From contig CM075768.1 in the NCBI GenBank assembly GCA_037974665.1, positions 11,895,001 through 11,959,000 on the forward strand: a stretch of 64,000 nucleotides of DNA, given 5' to 3'. The notes under the pieces were generated by a model. It made no database searches. It had not been told where the DNA came from and saw only the letters and a program-made list of their open reading frames with translations. Position 1 is the stretch's first letter; every line of letters begins with the position of its first letter. Position numbers and translations under genes: made by a program. Source of the stretch: Ehretia macrophylla (Eukaryota; Streptophyta; Magnoliopsida; Boraginales; Ehretiaceae). Shown here one piece after another: positions 1 to 10,434 of this stretch.

Positions 1-708
1 GGAGTAACCTACTAAGGTAAATTTTGAAATTTATAATATATCATCTTGACCCCTTGTATGTCGTGACCTACTACGGTAGGCTCCGCAATGATAGTATGGT
101 CTCCCACACGGTAGGCTGTTAAGAGGTGATATGAGCACACCTAAGGAGCTCCAAATGGAATAGCCGGCAGTTTGAGTCATGGCAATTAAAGCTTAACCAG
201 TATTGGGCTACTCCGCAACTGCGGTTGAATGGCTAGGATGTCCACACGATAATCTGTTATGTACTGAAGGGTAAGTAATTTGCGAAACGGTAAAAGCATA
301 CACGAAAGCGTTTACGGGAGAAAACTTAGATTACTTCTAAAACCATGCAAGCAAAGTTATACTGCGCCAGCTACATAGCAAAAGGGCACGGGGGCACCAG
401 GTGCACAGAGCACGTGGTCCCGGACCATTGGCGTTGATCACGCCAGAAATACAAAACTAGAGCGGACATATACGCATTACATATGTAAAAAGGTGCCAGC
501 GGCACAATACCTATGCCAATCTAGCTTGAGATCAAACAAAAGTGCAAACCGTACGCGCAGCGCGGTAGGCGCCAGAAAACACCAGCAAGACGTCATACAT
601 ACAACATACATACATAAAGAAGTGCTAGAGCACAATGCCTACATATGCTAAATTAAAAACAACAAGCGCCTATCGCATTACGAGTCACCCAAAATAGCGA
701 AGGAACGA

Positions 709-2721
709 CTAAAGGGACGGGTCTTCCGTAGGAACGTCAGCTGCGGCCACCTCCGGCCCAGTCGACCCTCCAGTAGCACCCAAGGAACCAGCCTCCAGGG
801 CATCGCGAAACTCCTCGTAGCGTTTGATGATACCATGGTAATCCTAGTTGCTAGCTTTTCCATCCCTGAATTCCACTATCAATCTAGCCTCTGTCGCCAA
901 TGTCGCATCATCGGCGATATCCTCCAGTTGAGACTCCAGTCCTTTCTTTTCAGCCCCCCACGCGTCTTCCTTGGACTTCAACTCTAGGGCAACCCCAGCT
1001 AGATTGCGGTCTTTCTCAGCCACTTTGCGTTCGAGGGTGCAGATGTGGTCCTCCGCTCTCTTTGCTCTCTCGTTTATCTCAACAAGTGATTTCTTGAGCG
1101 CAACTTTTGAGGCTTCAGCATTGTCAAGTTTCTTTTGGAGGTCCGCCACTTCCCTGTTTTTGTAGAGGAGGGCCTCAAGAGCCTGTGGAAAGAGAAGCGC
1201 AAGGGTTAGAGTCATTATGAGGCAAATACAACTTCAAAATATTCAGACTGTGATACCTGAAAAGCTTGGGTCACACCCCACTCAGCAGAGGTAGTTGGCG
1301 ACATCCTCCTCAGAAAGGCAGCGTCATCAGCAAGAAGGAGTTTTGACACCGAGGGTAGCACTGAACTTGCATTGGATATTGATGACGCCTCAGGGGGAAA
1401 CTCAATTGTAAGGTGATCCCTCGAGGGAGTAAGCTCCGCTGCAGGGCGCTTCCGCGTCGTTTGACTAGACTCGGCCTGACTGGACTAGATTACGGGGATA
1501 GCTAGGACAGTAGGTGGTGCCGACGGCTCGGAGGAAGCCACTTGAGTCTTTTTGTGCTTTTGAAGATGGTGCTGCATTGCTTGTTCGTCGTTTGCTGCTT
1601 GGTATTTGCCTAACATTATGTTGTCTGCGAACTCACGGACACACGGATCGTGTAAGGGTGGAAGGAAGGATAAGCTGTAATCTAAACCCTCAAGCGCTCT
1701 TCGGGTAGCTAGTATCACGGGGAGTTTGGCTAGGGAAGGAAAGGGTCTACCTTCAAGGGAGTAAGGGACTTGTTTCCAAAGCGCGGATGATCGTAACTTG
1801 GGCTCGGAGAGCAAGGCTGAGTGGATGCGGTATTTCTCAGGTAATTCAAGGATCGCTTCGTTTCGTGACCTTGTGTGAGGACCTTCCGTGGAGTAGTTCA
1901 CACCGATTCTACCTGCACATGCAATGGACAAGCGTTAGATACCAATACAAGGACCAAGTAGAGCAAAGGTGACTACCTAATTAAAAGAACTCACGAGTGG
2001 GTTTCCAGATGCGAGGGATATACGGTTCCCCTTCGAGCACTACGTCGCTAGAAAGAAAGAAGTACTGATTTTTCCAATCACGATGATTGGGGGGAAGGAT
2101 TACCAAGGGGGGTTTCCCGGGCTTAGGCGAAAAATGATACCGACCGGACTCAGCCTCTTTTAAGCAATACCAGTAAAGCAACTCGGCTAGCCCGAAGGGG
2201 AAACCCTTGCGCTCTCCCAGTAACTCGCACCCTAGAAGTACGCGCTATGCATTTGGTAATAGTTGTCCAGGGGCGATTTCATAACGACGAAGTAATTGTC
2301 GGGCTAGAGAGGGCAAGGGTAGGCGAAGGCCAATCTTAAACGGACACTCATACATGCACACCCACCCGGGTGAGTCCCAATCCGCTCTTTCATAAGGTTC
2401 CGGCAAACGGATGTCACACCTCTCGGGAATGCTATAAGTGACCCTGATGCGAGTAACGTCCTCTGGTTTCAATCGTGAACGAGGATTCAATAGGAGTATA
2501 TTTTTTGGGCAGCCTACAAGTTCTCTGTTATCGCCCGGTAGGTTGTTAGGGGTAGTAGGACCTACCACACTCACCACGCTTGCCAGCTCTTCTAAGTTAA
2601 CCTGATCCTCATATAACCAGCTATCCGCAACGGTCACTTCCCCGGTGTTATCGGACGACTCTTCCCTGCTCCTACTTAGGGAGTCTTCTATTGGCGAGCT
2701 CACGACCTCTCGCGAATGCAT
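709..2721 (-). pseudogene. Antisense extra gene of the retroelement: PF04195-like domain plus coiled coil, three amber stops
   Basis: Reading the minus strand gives a three-exon model: 2721-1995, 1912-1257 and 1182-709. GT-AG introns of 82 and 74 nt both preserve frame (phase 1, then phase 0), for about 618 codons. Exon 1 encodes the 'putative gypsy type transposon' domain (PF04195/Transposase_28 type). Recognisable features are the basic, proline-rich IPERCDIRLP...ERADWDSPGWVCMYE stretch and RYEIAPGQLLPNA, followed by a W/F/Y-rich region. Exon 3 is a ~110-residue heptad-rich coiled coil (NREVADLQKKLDNAEASK and on). Three in-frame TAG codons interrupt it at 2247-2245, 1487-1485 and 846-844; sequence continues in frame after each. 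The first stop sits where family members usually have Trp after PNA. Function of this protein class is unknown. The intact splice sites suggest it was once expressed against the element's sense strand. Confidence 0.72.
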
Positions 2722-3825
2722 ACCTACCTACAATTAGCAAAAGAAACCTTAGTACGGCGTTGGTAGTGCATGACAAAGGGTCACATTAACCGATGATTAG
2801 GGGCCTACTACTCAATGGTGATGTAGTGTGGCGGCTCTACGTCAGACACAAGTGTGAGGCACTAAGAGTCATACGGGGATGCCTACCATTAGGGCTCAAG
2901 AGTTTACAAGTCTCGCTATCTTTCGAAGTTCAAAAGTCGTAGTCTACGACAAAGAACCAACGCGTCCCGCCTACTTTCAAGGCTAAAGAATCGTAGCCTA
3001 CGTTCGGACATAAACAGTCCCGCCCACGAGAGGTCATTAATGGACTGGCCTACAAAGGGGAGCTCCGCAAATCGCAGCCTACGTACGAGGACTTACGCCC
3101 AACAAAGTCAAAACTTGAACATGTACCTATATGTATGTATATGCGAGACTATGTGCATGCAAGGAGGTTCAGTGGATTCACCACACAAAAGATTCATATG
3201 GACTTACGAGTAGATGCTCATAATAAGCATACAAAAACAAATGGGAAGCCACCTTTAAATATTCAATTGTTCCTTACATCTAACGGGCCTAAGGTACGAG
3301 AACAGGAATACATTCCCGGTGTTTTGCAAGCATTGATGCGTTTTTTTTGTAATCTATCGTCTCGGGTCAAAAAAGAAAAGCAAAGTAGTAAAGAGAAAAA
3401 CTTACTACAATGCAAGAACAGCCTTGGGTGAAACGTTCTAAAGAAAAATGGGGTCACTTCGGCAGGCTCAGCTTGAAGAGGAGCTAAATTGAAAATGGGA
3501 GCACGAGCAAACAACAGCTTGTCAAGCAACGATATAATTAAAGAAGGAAAAGTATGAGGAAAAAGCACAGCACTACCTCACTGATTTTTTTTTTTATTAT
3601 AAGGAAAATCGCATGTCACATTTGTTGCTGGGGGCTTGCCGGCATAGCCCTGCGTTGCAAGATCGAAGGCGGCAACTCCTAGTGTTTTAAAGCAGCTTGG
3701 AACAGAAAGGAGAAGATTCAAAACGAAGATGACATGCGGTCTCGTGCACGAAAAATAACGTTCAAAAAGGCATTCGCTAGGGAACTCACCACGTGTCGCG
3801 ACGGGATTACCCGCGGGTCCACATA
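2722..3825. other. Non-coding spacer upstream of the antisense gene
   Basis: No credible gene on either strand. 2800-3100 has repeated short motifs of the type 'cctacg' and 'agtc(g)tagcctacg' spaced tens of bases apart, resembling the motifs at 1-250 and 5490-5960, so it reads as retroelement untranslated or LTR-like sequence. It would contain the promoter of the antisense gene, but I could not pick out a convincing TATA box at a fixed distance from 2721. Confidence 0.45.
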
Positions 3826-3830
3826 GTCAG

Positions 3831-3894
3831 CTGGGCATTAAATGCCCAGCCCATAATGGCCCGCGTGGTCAGGACAACAACTGTCCTGACCACG
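3831..3894. repeat. Two adjacent perfect hairpins
   Basis: CTGGGCATT at 3831-3839 is mirrored by AATGCCCAG at 3841-3849 around one base. Fifteen bases later CGTGGTCAGGACA (3864-3876) pairs with TGTCCTGACCACG (3882-3894) across a 5-base loop. The second stem is 13 bp with no mismatch. A weaker inverted pair (ggaca/tgtcc) and the palindrome CTGTCGACAG follow within 110 bases. They lie in the non-coding part of the Tat-like element. Confidence 0.85.
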
Positions 3895-4204
3895 TCGGTC
3901 ACTATGCGAAAAAGGACAGCATTAAGTGTTGTCCTACCCGCATCGTATCACGCACCAGCTCAGTTGGCGCATGGGTCTGAGGAAGGCTGTCCTGTCGACA
4001 GCTTTCATCCCCCCATTGGCCAAAGGCCACTACCTACGAAATCAAAAAATTGGAAGGGGTCCCAAGTTTGTTATTGTGAACGTGAATAAAACGATAGAGA
4101 CAGAAACGATTGTAAAATGGCATCGGGCCCACACAATTGGACATTGAAGACTACAAGCTTATTAATTTAATAAGTCGTGCCCGCTGATCAGCTTTGCAAG
4201 TCAC

Positions 4205-4420
4205 ATGTTTATGTGATCATACATATTAATATAATATTAAATATGTGATCATGTATATTATTATAATATTAAATGTGTGATCATGTATATTATTATAACA
4301 TTAAATATGTGATCATGTATATTAATATAATATTAAAATATGTAATCATGTATATTATTATAATATTAAATGTGTGATCATGTATATTATTATAACATTG
4401 AATATGTGATCATATTTAAC
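4205..4420. repeat. AT-rich 32-bp tandem repeat, seven copies
   Basis: The core GTGATCAT starts at 4213, 4245, 4277, 4309, 4342 (GTAATCAT), 4374 and 4406, giving periods of 32, 32, 32, 33, 32 and 32. The remainder of each unit is 'gtatattattataatattaaat' with small variants. The TGATCA core is a palindrome. Even copies resemble each other more than neighbours in places (taataca versus taatatt), hinting at a dimer substructure. Confidence 0.9.
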
Positions 4421-4792
4421 GTATTAATGTGCACATCACGTTATTATAATATTAAATGTTATATTGTACAATGCAATGCACCACCATGCGTGACAATTTG
4501 AAATTGGACCTGTAGACTGACGCGAGACAAGATAAAGAATGCTGAAGGATAAGTATGATCTGCCTTGTCAAGCTACACTTTTAATGCTCGAGGGCCCCAT
4601 GTTTATCCCAACTGCAAGCAAGAAATATGGAGCAAGGCTGACCCCGCGCGTGTGTCAGCTCCTGATTGGCAAACCAATCAAGTTTTGAAATATAAATATG
4701 CAGACCACCTGTCCTACTAGCTGCAACAAAGGGAAGAAACGAAAATTGGTTTCGTAGCCTACTCCAAAACAAAAGTTCTGCGAGTTGTAGTT

Positions 4793-5115
4793 CGTAGGCT
4801 GCGAGTTAGCGTGATCAAATGGTGTAGGCTGCGGACTTGCACCAAGAGAAATGGTAGGCTGCGAAATTGCCAAAAAATATGGTAGGCTGCGATTTGTCCC
4901 AAAGTAATGGTAGGCTGCGAAGTTTCAAGTGGAAATAGTAGTCTGACACGTTGCAAAAAACAACGGTAGGCTGCGGATTGTGGAGGCAACTTGTAAGCAG
5001 TGAGTTGGCGAGGGAGTGATAGCACATGGTAGGCTGCAAAACCATAATACACAGAGTGGTAAGATGCGGAATTGCTCGCCAACAAGTGGTAAGTTCTGAA
5101 CTTTCCACACGATAA
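4793..5115. repeat. Diverged ~28-30 bp tandem array with GGTAGGCTGCG core
   Basis: The core (g/t)GTAGGCT begins at 4793, 4823, 4853, 4881, 4909, 4937 (variant), 4965, 5028, 5058 (GGTAAGAT) and 5088 (GGTAAGTT). Spacing is 28-30 bases except one double step where the intermediate copy is barely recognisable. The rest of each unit is variable but often starts 'gcga.ttg'. This is retroelement internal sequence. Open frames on the minus strand here are by-products of the periodicity, not genes. Confidence 0.8.
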
Positions 5116-5401
5116 GTTACGAAGTCATGCCCAAACCGAAAGAGGGCTACACCACTACACATTAAGTATGTACGTTATTCTTGAGCGTGTTTCGGCCAAG
5201 TGAGCCCCTCCACCTCATGCACATAATCCTCTCGCAGTCGGCAATGACGATTACGATTGGAGCAAAATTGTGCTCGAAGATTCTTCAACTTCAGCTCGAG
5301 GTCCACTCACAGCCGCGCGCTCCCAGGCATCTCGTCCTGAGGAGTGTGAACTGGAGTTATTTTACGAACAATTACTCTCTAACTCGAAGACTCTTTGACT
5401 T
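5116..5401. other. Retroelement internal sequence before the polypurine tract
   Basis: An open stretch of 97 codons on the plus strand covers this segment and runs on to 5474, but it crosses the polypurine tract and enters the LTR, and I see no domain in it. I treat it as untranslated retroelement sequence. Confidence 0.4.
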
Positions 5402-5418
5402 AGGGAGTGGGGGACAAA
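5402..5418 (+). other. Candidate polypurine tract
   Basis: AGGGAGTGGGGGACAAA lies immediately before the LTR-like start TGTTAACGCC at 5420. Purine-rich tracts here prime plus-strand DNA synthesis in LTR retrotransposons. The tract contains one T and one C, so it is imperfect. Confidence 0.5.
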
Positions 5419-5419
5419 C

Positions 5420-6259
5420 TGTTAACGCCAAAATTGGGCTTGGATCCATGGTCCAACCGCGACGCGTCTTATAGCCCCAATCCATTCGGTTATTGGGCCA
5501 GGGCCCATATGCAATGCTATAAGTCGCGGCCTACTCCCGAATAAGCCTACTCGGAGGCCCCGAGCTCTGCGCTAGGCCCAAATATCGAACTATCTCATAT
5601 AGGCGACTGGCGACGTACTCGATCATGACCCGAGGCCTTGCTGGGTGCTAACAGGTAAGTGACCAAGAAAGAGACCTTAAGTGACTAGCCTACCGTAGCA
5701 GATGATGATTGGCGAGTTCGGATGGAGGCCTATCCTACGGGATAAGTGGTTACTTCCTCGAAGTAGTCTACTTGATTTACAAGTCTCAGGAGGTGAAACG
5801 AATCTCGACCTATCACAATCGCCCAGCCTACGAGAAGGGGACTACCATTGAAATGTTTGGCTAAAAATTACATCTATCCTACGCGATAAGTGATCAGGTA
5901 GTCTATTAGGAATACAAGTCCCAAGGGTCCGAGACTCTTGGTCGACCCAACCTATAAGTAGGCCACGACTACACAAGGAGAGGGCATCGAGTATTAGCCA
6001 CATACAGCAATACCCTACCTCTCCCCTTTACGTAATCACAACCTACTCTCCCTATATCAATGCCGCAACTACGGTAGTCTCCGATTATCCCTCCTTACAA
6101 TCTTCGTTTGATCTTCCCTTCTGATAGACTACTGACTTGGGCGTCGGAATATCTTCGGCCGGCACCACACCGGTGTCCTAAGACTCACGTCGTTCGATTG
6201 CTTTCTGTCTCTGTAGGTTGCTGGTGGCCCGCAATCCGTGATTGTGGATTTTAACATCT
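5420..6259 (+). repeat. 3' LTR of the Tat-like element
   Basis: Boundaries TGTTAACG...TTTTAACA are near inverted repeats. The segment lacks open frames, has GC-rich motif 'cttcggccggcaccacaccggtg' near its end, and directly abuts copia RT coding sequence at 6260, which supports 6259 as an insertion boundary. The predicted 5-bp target duplication on the right is TCTAC (6260-6264). The left partner is outside the window. Confidence 0.55.
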
Positions 6260-6780
6260 ACAGTGTACAAAATCAAGTACAAACCGGACAGTGAGATTGA
6301 GTACTACAAAGCTCGATTGGTAGCTAAAATATTTACCAAAGTTAAAGGTATTGACTTTCATGAAACATATGCACCAGTCGCCAAATTAACAAATGTTTGT
6401 TGCTTACTTGCAATTGTTGCAGTTCGCAATCTAGAGCTTCATCAATTAGATGTTACAAATGCCTTTCTCCATGGAGATCTCAACGAGAGAGTTTACATGA
6501 AAATACCACAAGATTTTGCTCGGCATGGGGAGCATCGAGTTTGTCATCTTCGTAAATCTTTGTATGGACTTCAATAGGTATCTCGCAATTAGTACCAAAA
6601 GTTTACCAACTCATTAATCGCCATTGGGTTTTTGCAATCTCAAGTGAAACCCTCTCTATTTACTTCTACTCATGCAGAGAACTTTGTTGCAGTCCTTATT
6701 TACGTCAACGACGTTATTATATGTGCCGACGTTACTCGACAAAATTGTCTTATCAATACACAAATGTATAACTCCGTAAG
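6260..6780 (+). pseudogene. Ty1/copia reverse transcriptase fragment
   Basis: Translation from about 6263 gives the copia RT core: VYKIKYKPD, YKARLVAK, GIDFHETYAPVAKL, LHQLDVTNAFLHGDL, VYMKIPQ, LRKSLYGLQ, then after two TAGs the finger/palm region with the catalytic box read as IYVNDVIIC. The usual YVDD is YVND, so the first catalytic Asp is lost (AAC where GAC is expected, a CpG-type change). TAGs at 6575-6577 and 6590-6592 stand in the segment that normally reads QA(P)R(x)W. The 5' part of the RT and everything upstream is missing because the Tat-like LTR abuts it. RNase H is not found downstream. Confidence 0.85.
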
Positions 6781-7144
6781 AATTTCAATTGCGCTCATAT
6801 TTATCATTATAGGAGTTGTCTTTGATGCTTGGGGATACAATATGCTCCAAGAGTTAGGCTCTTGGTCTGCAATGGGTGAAAGGCTGACAGAGCAATGCCA
6901 CATAAAAGAAAGTAAAGGAAGAGTGCCTTTCTAACCTAAAAAGATAGGTATTCTTAAAAAGGCTGAAAAATTCTAAAATAGGAATTAGACTTGAATTATT
7001 AAAAATGATTCTTTGATCCCATTTGATGTTGTGTTTCCATTTGCTTCCAATCGTTTGTCATATAAATGGTGATTTCTATCAACTAGTAATTGAAAACAGG
7101 CAAAAAATGGCCAAGTGCGTGGCACATGACCCTTTTTTGAAAGG
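6781..7144. other. No recognisable feature
   Basis: The frame of the copia fragment stays open to 6934, but the peptide after about residue 47 matches nothing I recognise. The rest is A/T-rich with stops in all frames. Confidence 0.4.
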
Positions 7145-7674
7145 AAAATAGAAAAATGTTATATCTTACCCTCAATATTTAAATCCTTAACAAATTAGTT
7201 CTCAATGTGGGTTAATTATGCAACTAGTATCTAATGTTGCCACCAATTTTTAACTTACTATCCATTGTTTAGAAGTGGGCAGTTTAGTCCTAATTATTTT
7301 ACAAAGTTAGTAAATTAAGTCTTCATTGTTAAAAATTAGTTAAATTTAATAGAAAATGCATAAAATATCTATGCCCTTACATAATTTAACCAAATTAGCA
7401 ATGTATCCCTTCTTCACCTCTTTCAATCTCACACATAAAATACACAACACATACACACATGTGTATTATATGTATACAAAGCTAATAAATACACCCATCG
7501 TATAGACACACATGTACAAATGTGTATAGACATAAACAAATAAATATCCACATACTCATGCACACACATAGGGCATAAGGGTGTGCGAGGTAGTGAGGGT
7601 GTAGTTTAGGATGGGGAAATTCAAGTCGGGGGGTAAGGGTAGAAGCGTGGGTTAGGGGGTTCAAGAAGTGTTGT

Positions 7675-10131
7675 TGTAACGACCCGATCCCTTGCAGAAC
7701 TAAGTCCGGTTGTAACAACCCAATCCAACCCCAACGCGACAAACGAGGAAAAACAGATGGAGTTTTCCTTGTACTATGGACAATCCAACACCTTATCAAT
7801 CAAACTCAATATCAAGCAGTCAACAACATCATTTGTAATTTGCATGATAGGTTCAACATCTCTTTATATTTTACAACTCAAGTCTATCAATATTATAAAT
7901 CCAATCTAATTTGGCATTTAATACATTTCCACAATGACTAATCAACTTTCAATAACCTTTTGACATTAACAAAACAAAACTAGGGGCCATCCTGAGCAAA
8001 ATGGAACCTCGATACAAAGTAGGCCCTACAACCCGCAAAATACTTTAAAGTTCACCTCGCTGCACCTGAAATTGTAGAAGAAAAAGGGGTAAGCAACTAT
8101 ATGCTCAGTGAGGGGGGAAAAGTACGGGGAGTTTTGCAAAACCCTTTACATGATGCAATGCACGAAAGTCAAGTACCACGCATTAGCGACAAGTAACATT
8201 AATCAGCTTTGGACAATACAAGAAACACAAAAGCATTAAAACACGATAGTATGGAGCAATAAACATTCGATCAAGCTTTAAGAAACTATGTAAACACTTT
8301 AAAAAATGATACGATACGATTTTATTCTATCCTTATCACTCTCGTTTCCTTTGCGATAGCGATGTTGATAACGATAGTTATAATTCCCTTATAACGCCAG
8401 TGGGTATACTCCGGATGTACCCCGATAACCTATGACCCAACACCCCAAGACCTTCACCGACCAAGCGAGTAAGAGAATAGGATGCGAAGGTTGGACAACC
8501 AACCACTGGCAAGCCTGATGCTGCCCAGTAGAGGCACAACACTTTTGTGCCTCGATAAAAGGTTGCAACGTTCGATAACACTTGATAATTCACTTAATCA
8601 TTCATTAAAGCAATCATTCGATAAGCATGTAAAACGAGAGGACAACAAAGTAGGTTGCCCCTCTAACGCTTCAGCAAGCGATGACACTTTGTAAAGCATT
8701 AATAAACAATAGTGTAATCCACTTATATATTACAACCAATAAATGTTGTCCTCTAGCTTTAGAATAAACTATATCACTCAATAAGCATTAATAACCAAAG
8801 CACAAACACGTATGAAAGTATATCCACTTAAGCGTTCCTTTAAGACATTCACTTGCATACACATACATTTTATCCCTTTTCTAATGGCTAGAAGCTTGTT
8901 CGTGAGTACTGTTAAGTTCAACTAGTAACAATTTATGCATCCAACTAACTAGCAACACAAAGAAAGATCTATTTTCACTTGAAATCCAAATATAGTTTCA
9001 AGTAAACTCAAGCATGACTTATCCAATTAGGTTATCAACCTTAATGTCCTTAAAAACTCTGAAACTACACATAAATGTAGTTTTTCTAAATGTAGATGAG
9101 TTTAGCATCAAACAAATCTCGATTCGGAGCTGTATTCAACAAGATACGACCTCTAGAAATTTATTGCACAAACTGTCCAGCATTTATGCGAAAATTAGAA
9201 CCCTACTAGAATCAGCATTAAACAGCATCTTAACCTCAAAATTAGCTCATGCACCAAACATAGAGTTTGTTCAACTACAAGTCTAGTATAACATATCCGA
9301 AAATCAGCCTCATCCATTAAGGTTTACTACATCAAAACAATCATACAAAAATAGTGTGCAGGATTCTCTTTTAGGCCTTGTTTTGCTTGCATTAACATAA
9401 GTGTAGGTGTTGTACAACTTAACTTGAGCTAAATCATTCATTCAAGCACTTTATTAACCACTTAAACTACACTTTCAATTACTATATCAAGTCTTTAGCA
9501 ATCAACTTCTTCTTCAAGTCTTTAGCAAATAACAATTCCTTAGCCATACAATTCACAATTATTTCAGAATATTCAAACTAGCATAAAAATTCATAGCTTA
9601 AACTATCATTAAACTTCATGAAAATAAACTTACCACCAACAATATAACAATAAATAAGCATAAAAACATGAACCCCTCACCTAAACTTTGTAGAAGTTGC
9701 ACAAAATAACAAAAGATTGAGCCAAAATCACCTATTTCCTTCTTCTTTCTTCTTCTTCCTCTTCTTTACTTCTCATTTCTCCCTCTTAGTTTTAGCTTCT
9801 CGTTTCTCTTTTTTTCCATCTCAATCGATTCTAGACCTTTCCTTGCCTTTAGTTTTTTGTTTTTCCAATTTAAATGCTTTAATGGGTTTAATTTGGGCCT
9901 CCAAACATAATCAAGAATAAAATTAGGCCCAACAAACTAACTTGGGCTTTCTCTTGTAGTAACTGCCAACTAAAATGCTCTTTTTATGACAAAATCTATA
10001 TAATCCACTTCTATTTATCATTAAATCTACTTACTTTGAATGCAATGCAAATATGTTTCAATTCAAATAACAAGAAACAAATATAGGCAAGTAAATAAAA
10101 TAATTACTGTCTTCGGGTCCGAGGTCTCACA
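7675..10131 (-). repeat. Solo LTR of a chromovirus-like element, GTTGT target duplication
   Basis: Starts TGTAACGACCCG and ends GGTCTCACA. It is flanked on both sides by GTTGT (7670-7674 and 10132-10136), a perfect 5-bp target-site duplication. Orientation is inferred from similarity of its start to E2's LTR start on the plus strand and of the interior 'atactccggatgtaccccgat' segment near 8407 to the same segment in E2's LTRs. No internal coding sequence remains, so it is a solo LTR left by LTR-LTR recombination. The first 45 bases contain a partial self-duplication (tgtaacgacccgatcc, then tgtaacaacccaatcc at 7710). Small open frames inside are not genes. Confidence 0.88.
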
Positions 10132-10434
10132 GTTGTAGTCATCAGTGGTTAGGTAGTGTTATTTATATATGTGTGCATGTGTGTGATAGAGGTGAAGAAA
10201 GACAAGAAAAAATGAGTTGGGAACAGTTTTGAATTTGTTGTAAAACACTAATGATTAATTTGGGCATTCACGTAAATATTGGGACTAAGTGGAAATCTAT
10301 TGACTTTTTTTTCAATTTTACCCCTCAAACTATAGCCATGTGCATATGTCACCACTAATCGTTTAAATTAACCCACTTTTTAACGAGGGTGCCTAATTTG
10401 ACTAACATTTTATAACAATGATAACAAGATTATT

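Larger units (their letters stand above)
1..6259 (+). mobile_element. 3' part of a Tat-like Ty3/gypsy LTR retrotransposon
   Basis: No gag-pol is visible, but the right end has a purine-rich tract (5402-5418) followed by a segment starting TGTTAACGCC and ending TTTTAACA at 6259, as expected for a polypurine tract and a 3' LTR. The LTR carries the 'gacttgggcgtcgga' and 'ccggcaccacaccggtg' motifs common near LTR ends of large plant gypsy elements. Upstream lies an antisense spliced gene (709-2721) and long non-coding sequence rich in 'cctac...gtaggc' motifs. Tat-lineage elements are known for extra ORFs between pol and the 3' LTR, which is the basis for the lineage call. The element continues left of the window, so the 5' LTR and target duplication cannot be checked. 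It could also be a large non-autonomous derivative. Confidence 0.6.

Noticed and set aside
3793..4147. Two overlapping plus-strand frames covering the hairpins
   Set aside because: Composition follows the hairpins and GC-rich sequence; no domain, and no homologous frame at similar regions.
4205..4420. Origin-like iteron array
   Set aside because: Periodic AT-rich repeats resemble iterons, but the nuclear plant context and position inside a retroelement make a tandem expansion the simple explanation.
5148..5160. CACTAC-containing sequence as a CACTA tip
   Set aside because: No subterminal GCGAC/GAGACG motifs follow on either side and no partner terminus exists.
9717..9920. 67-codon frame rich in Phe/Ser at the end of the solo LTR
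   Set aside because: Encoded by a TTCTTC-rich tract in the LTR; no signal of a gene.
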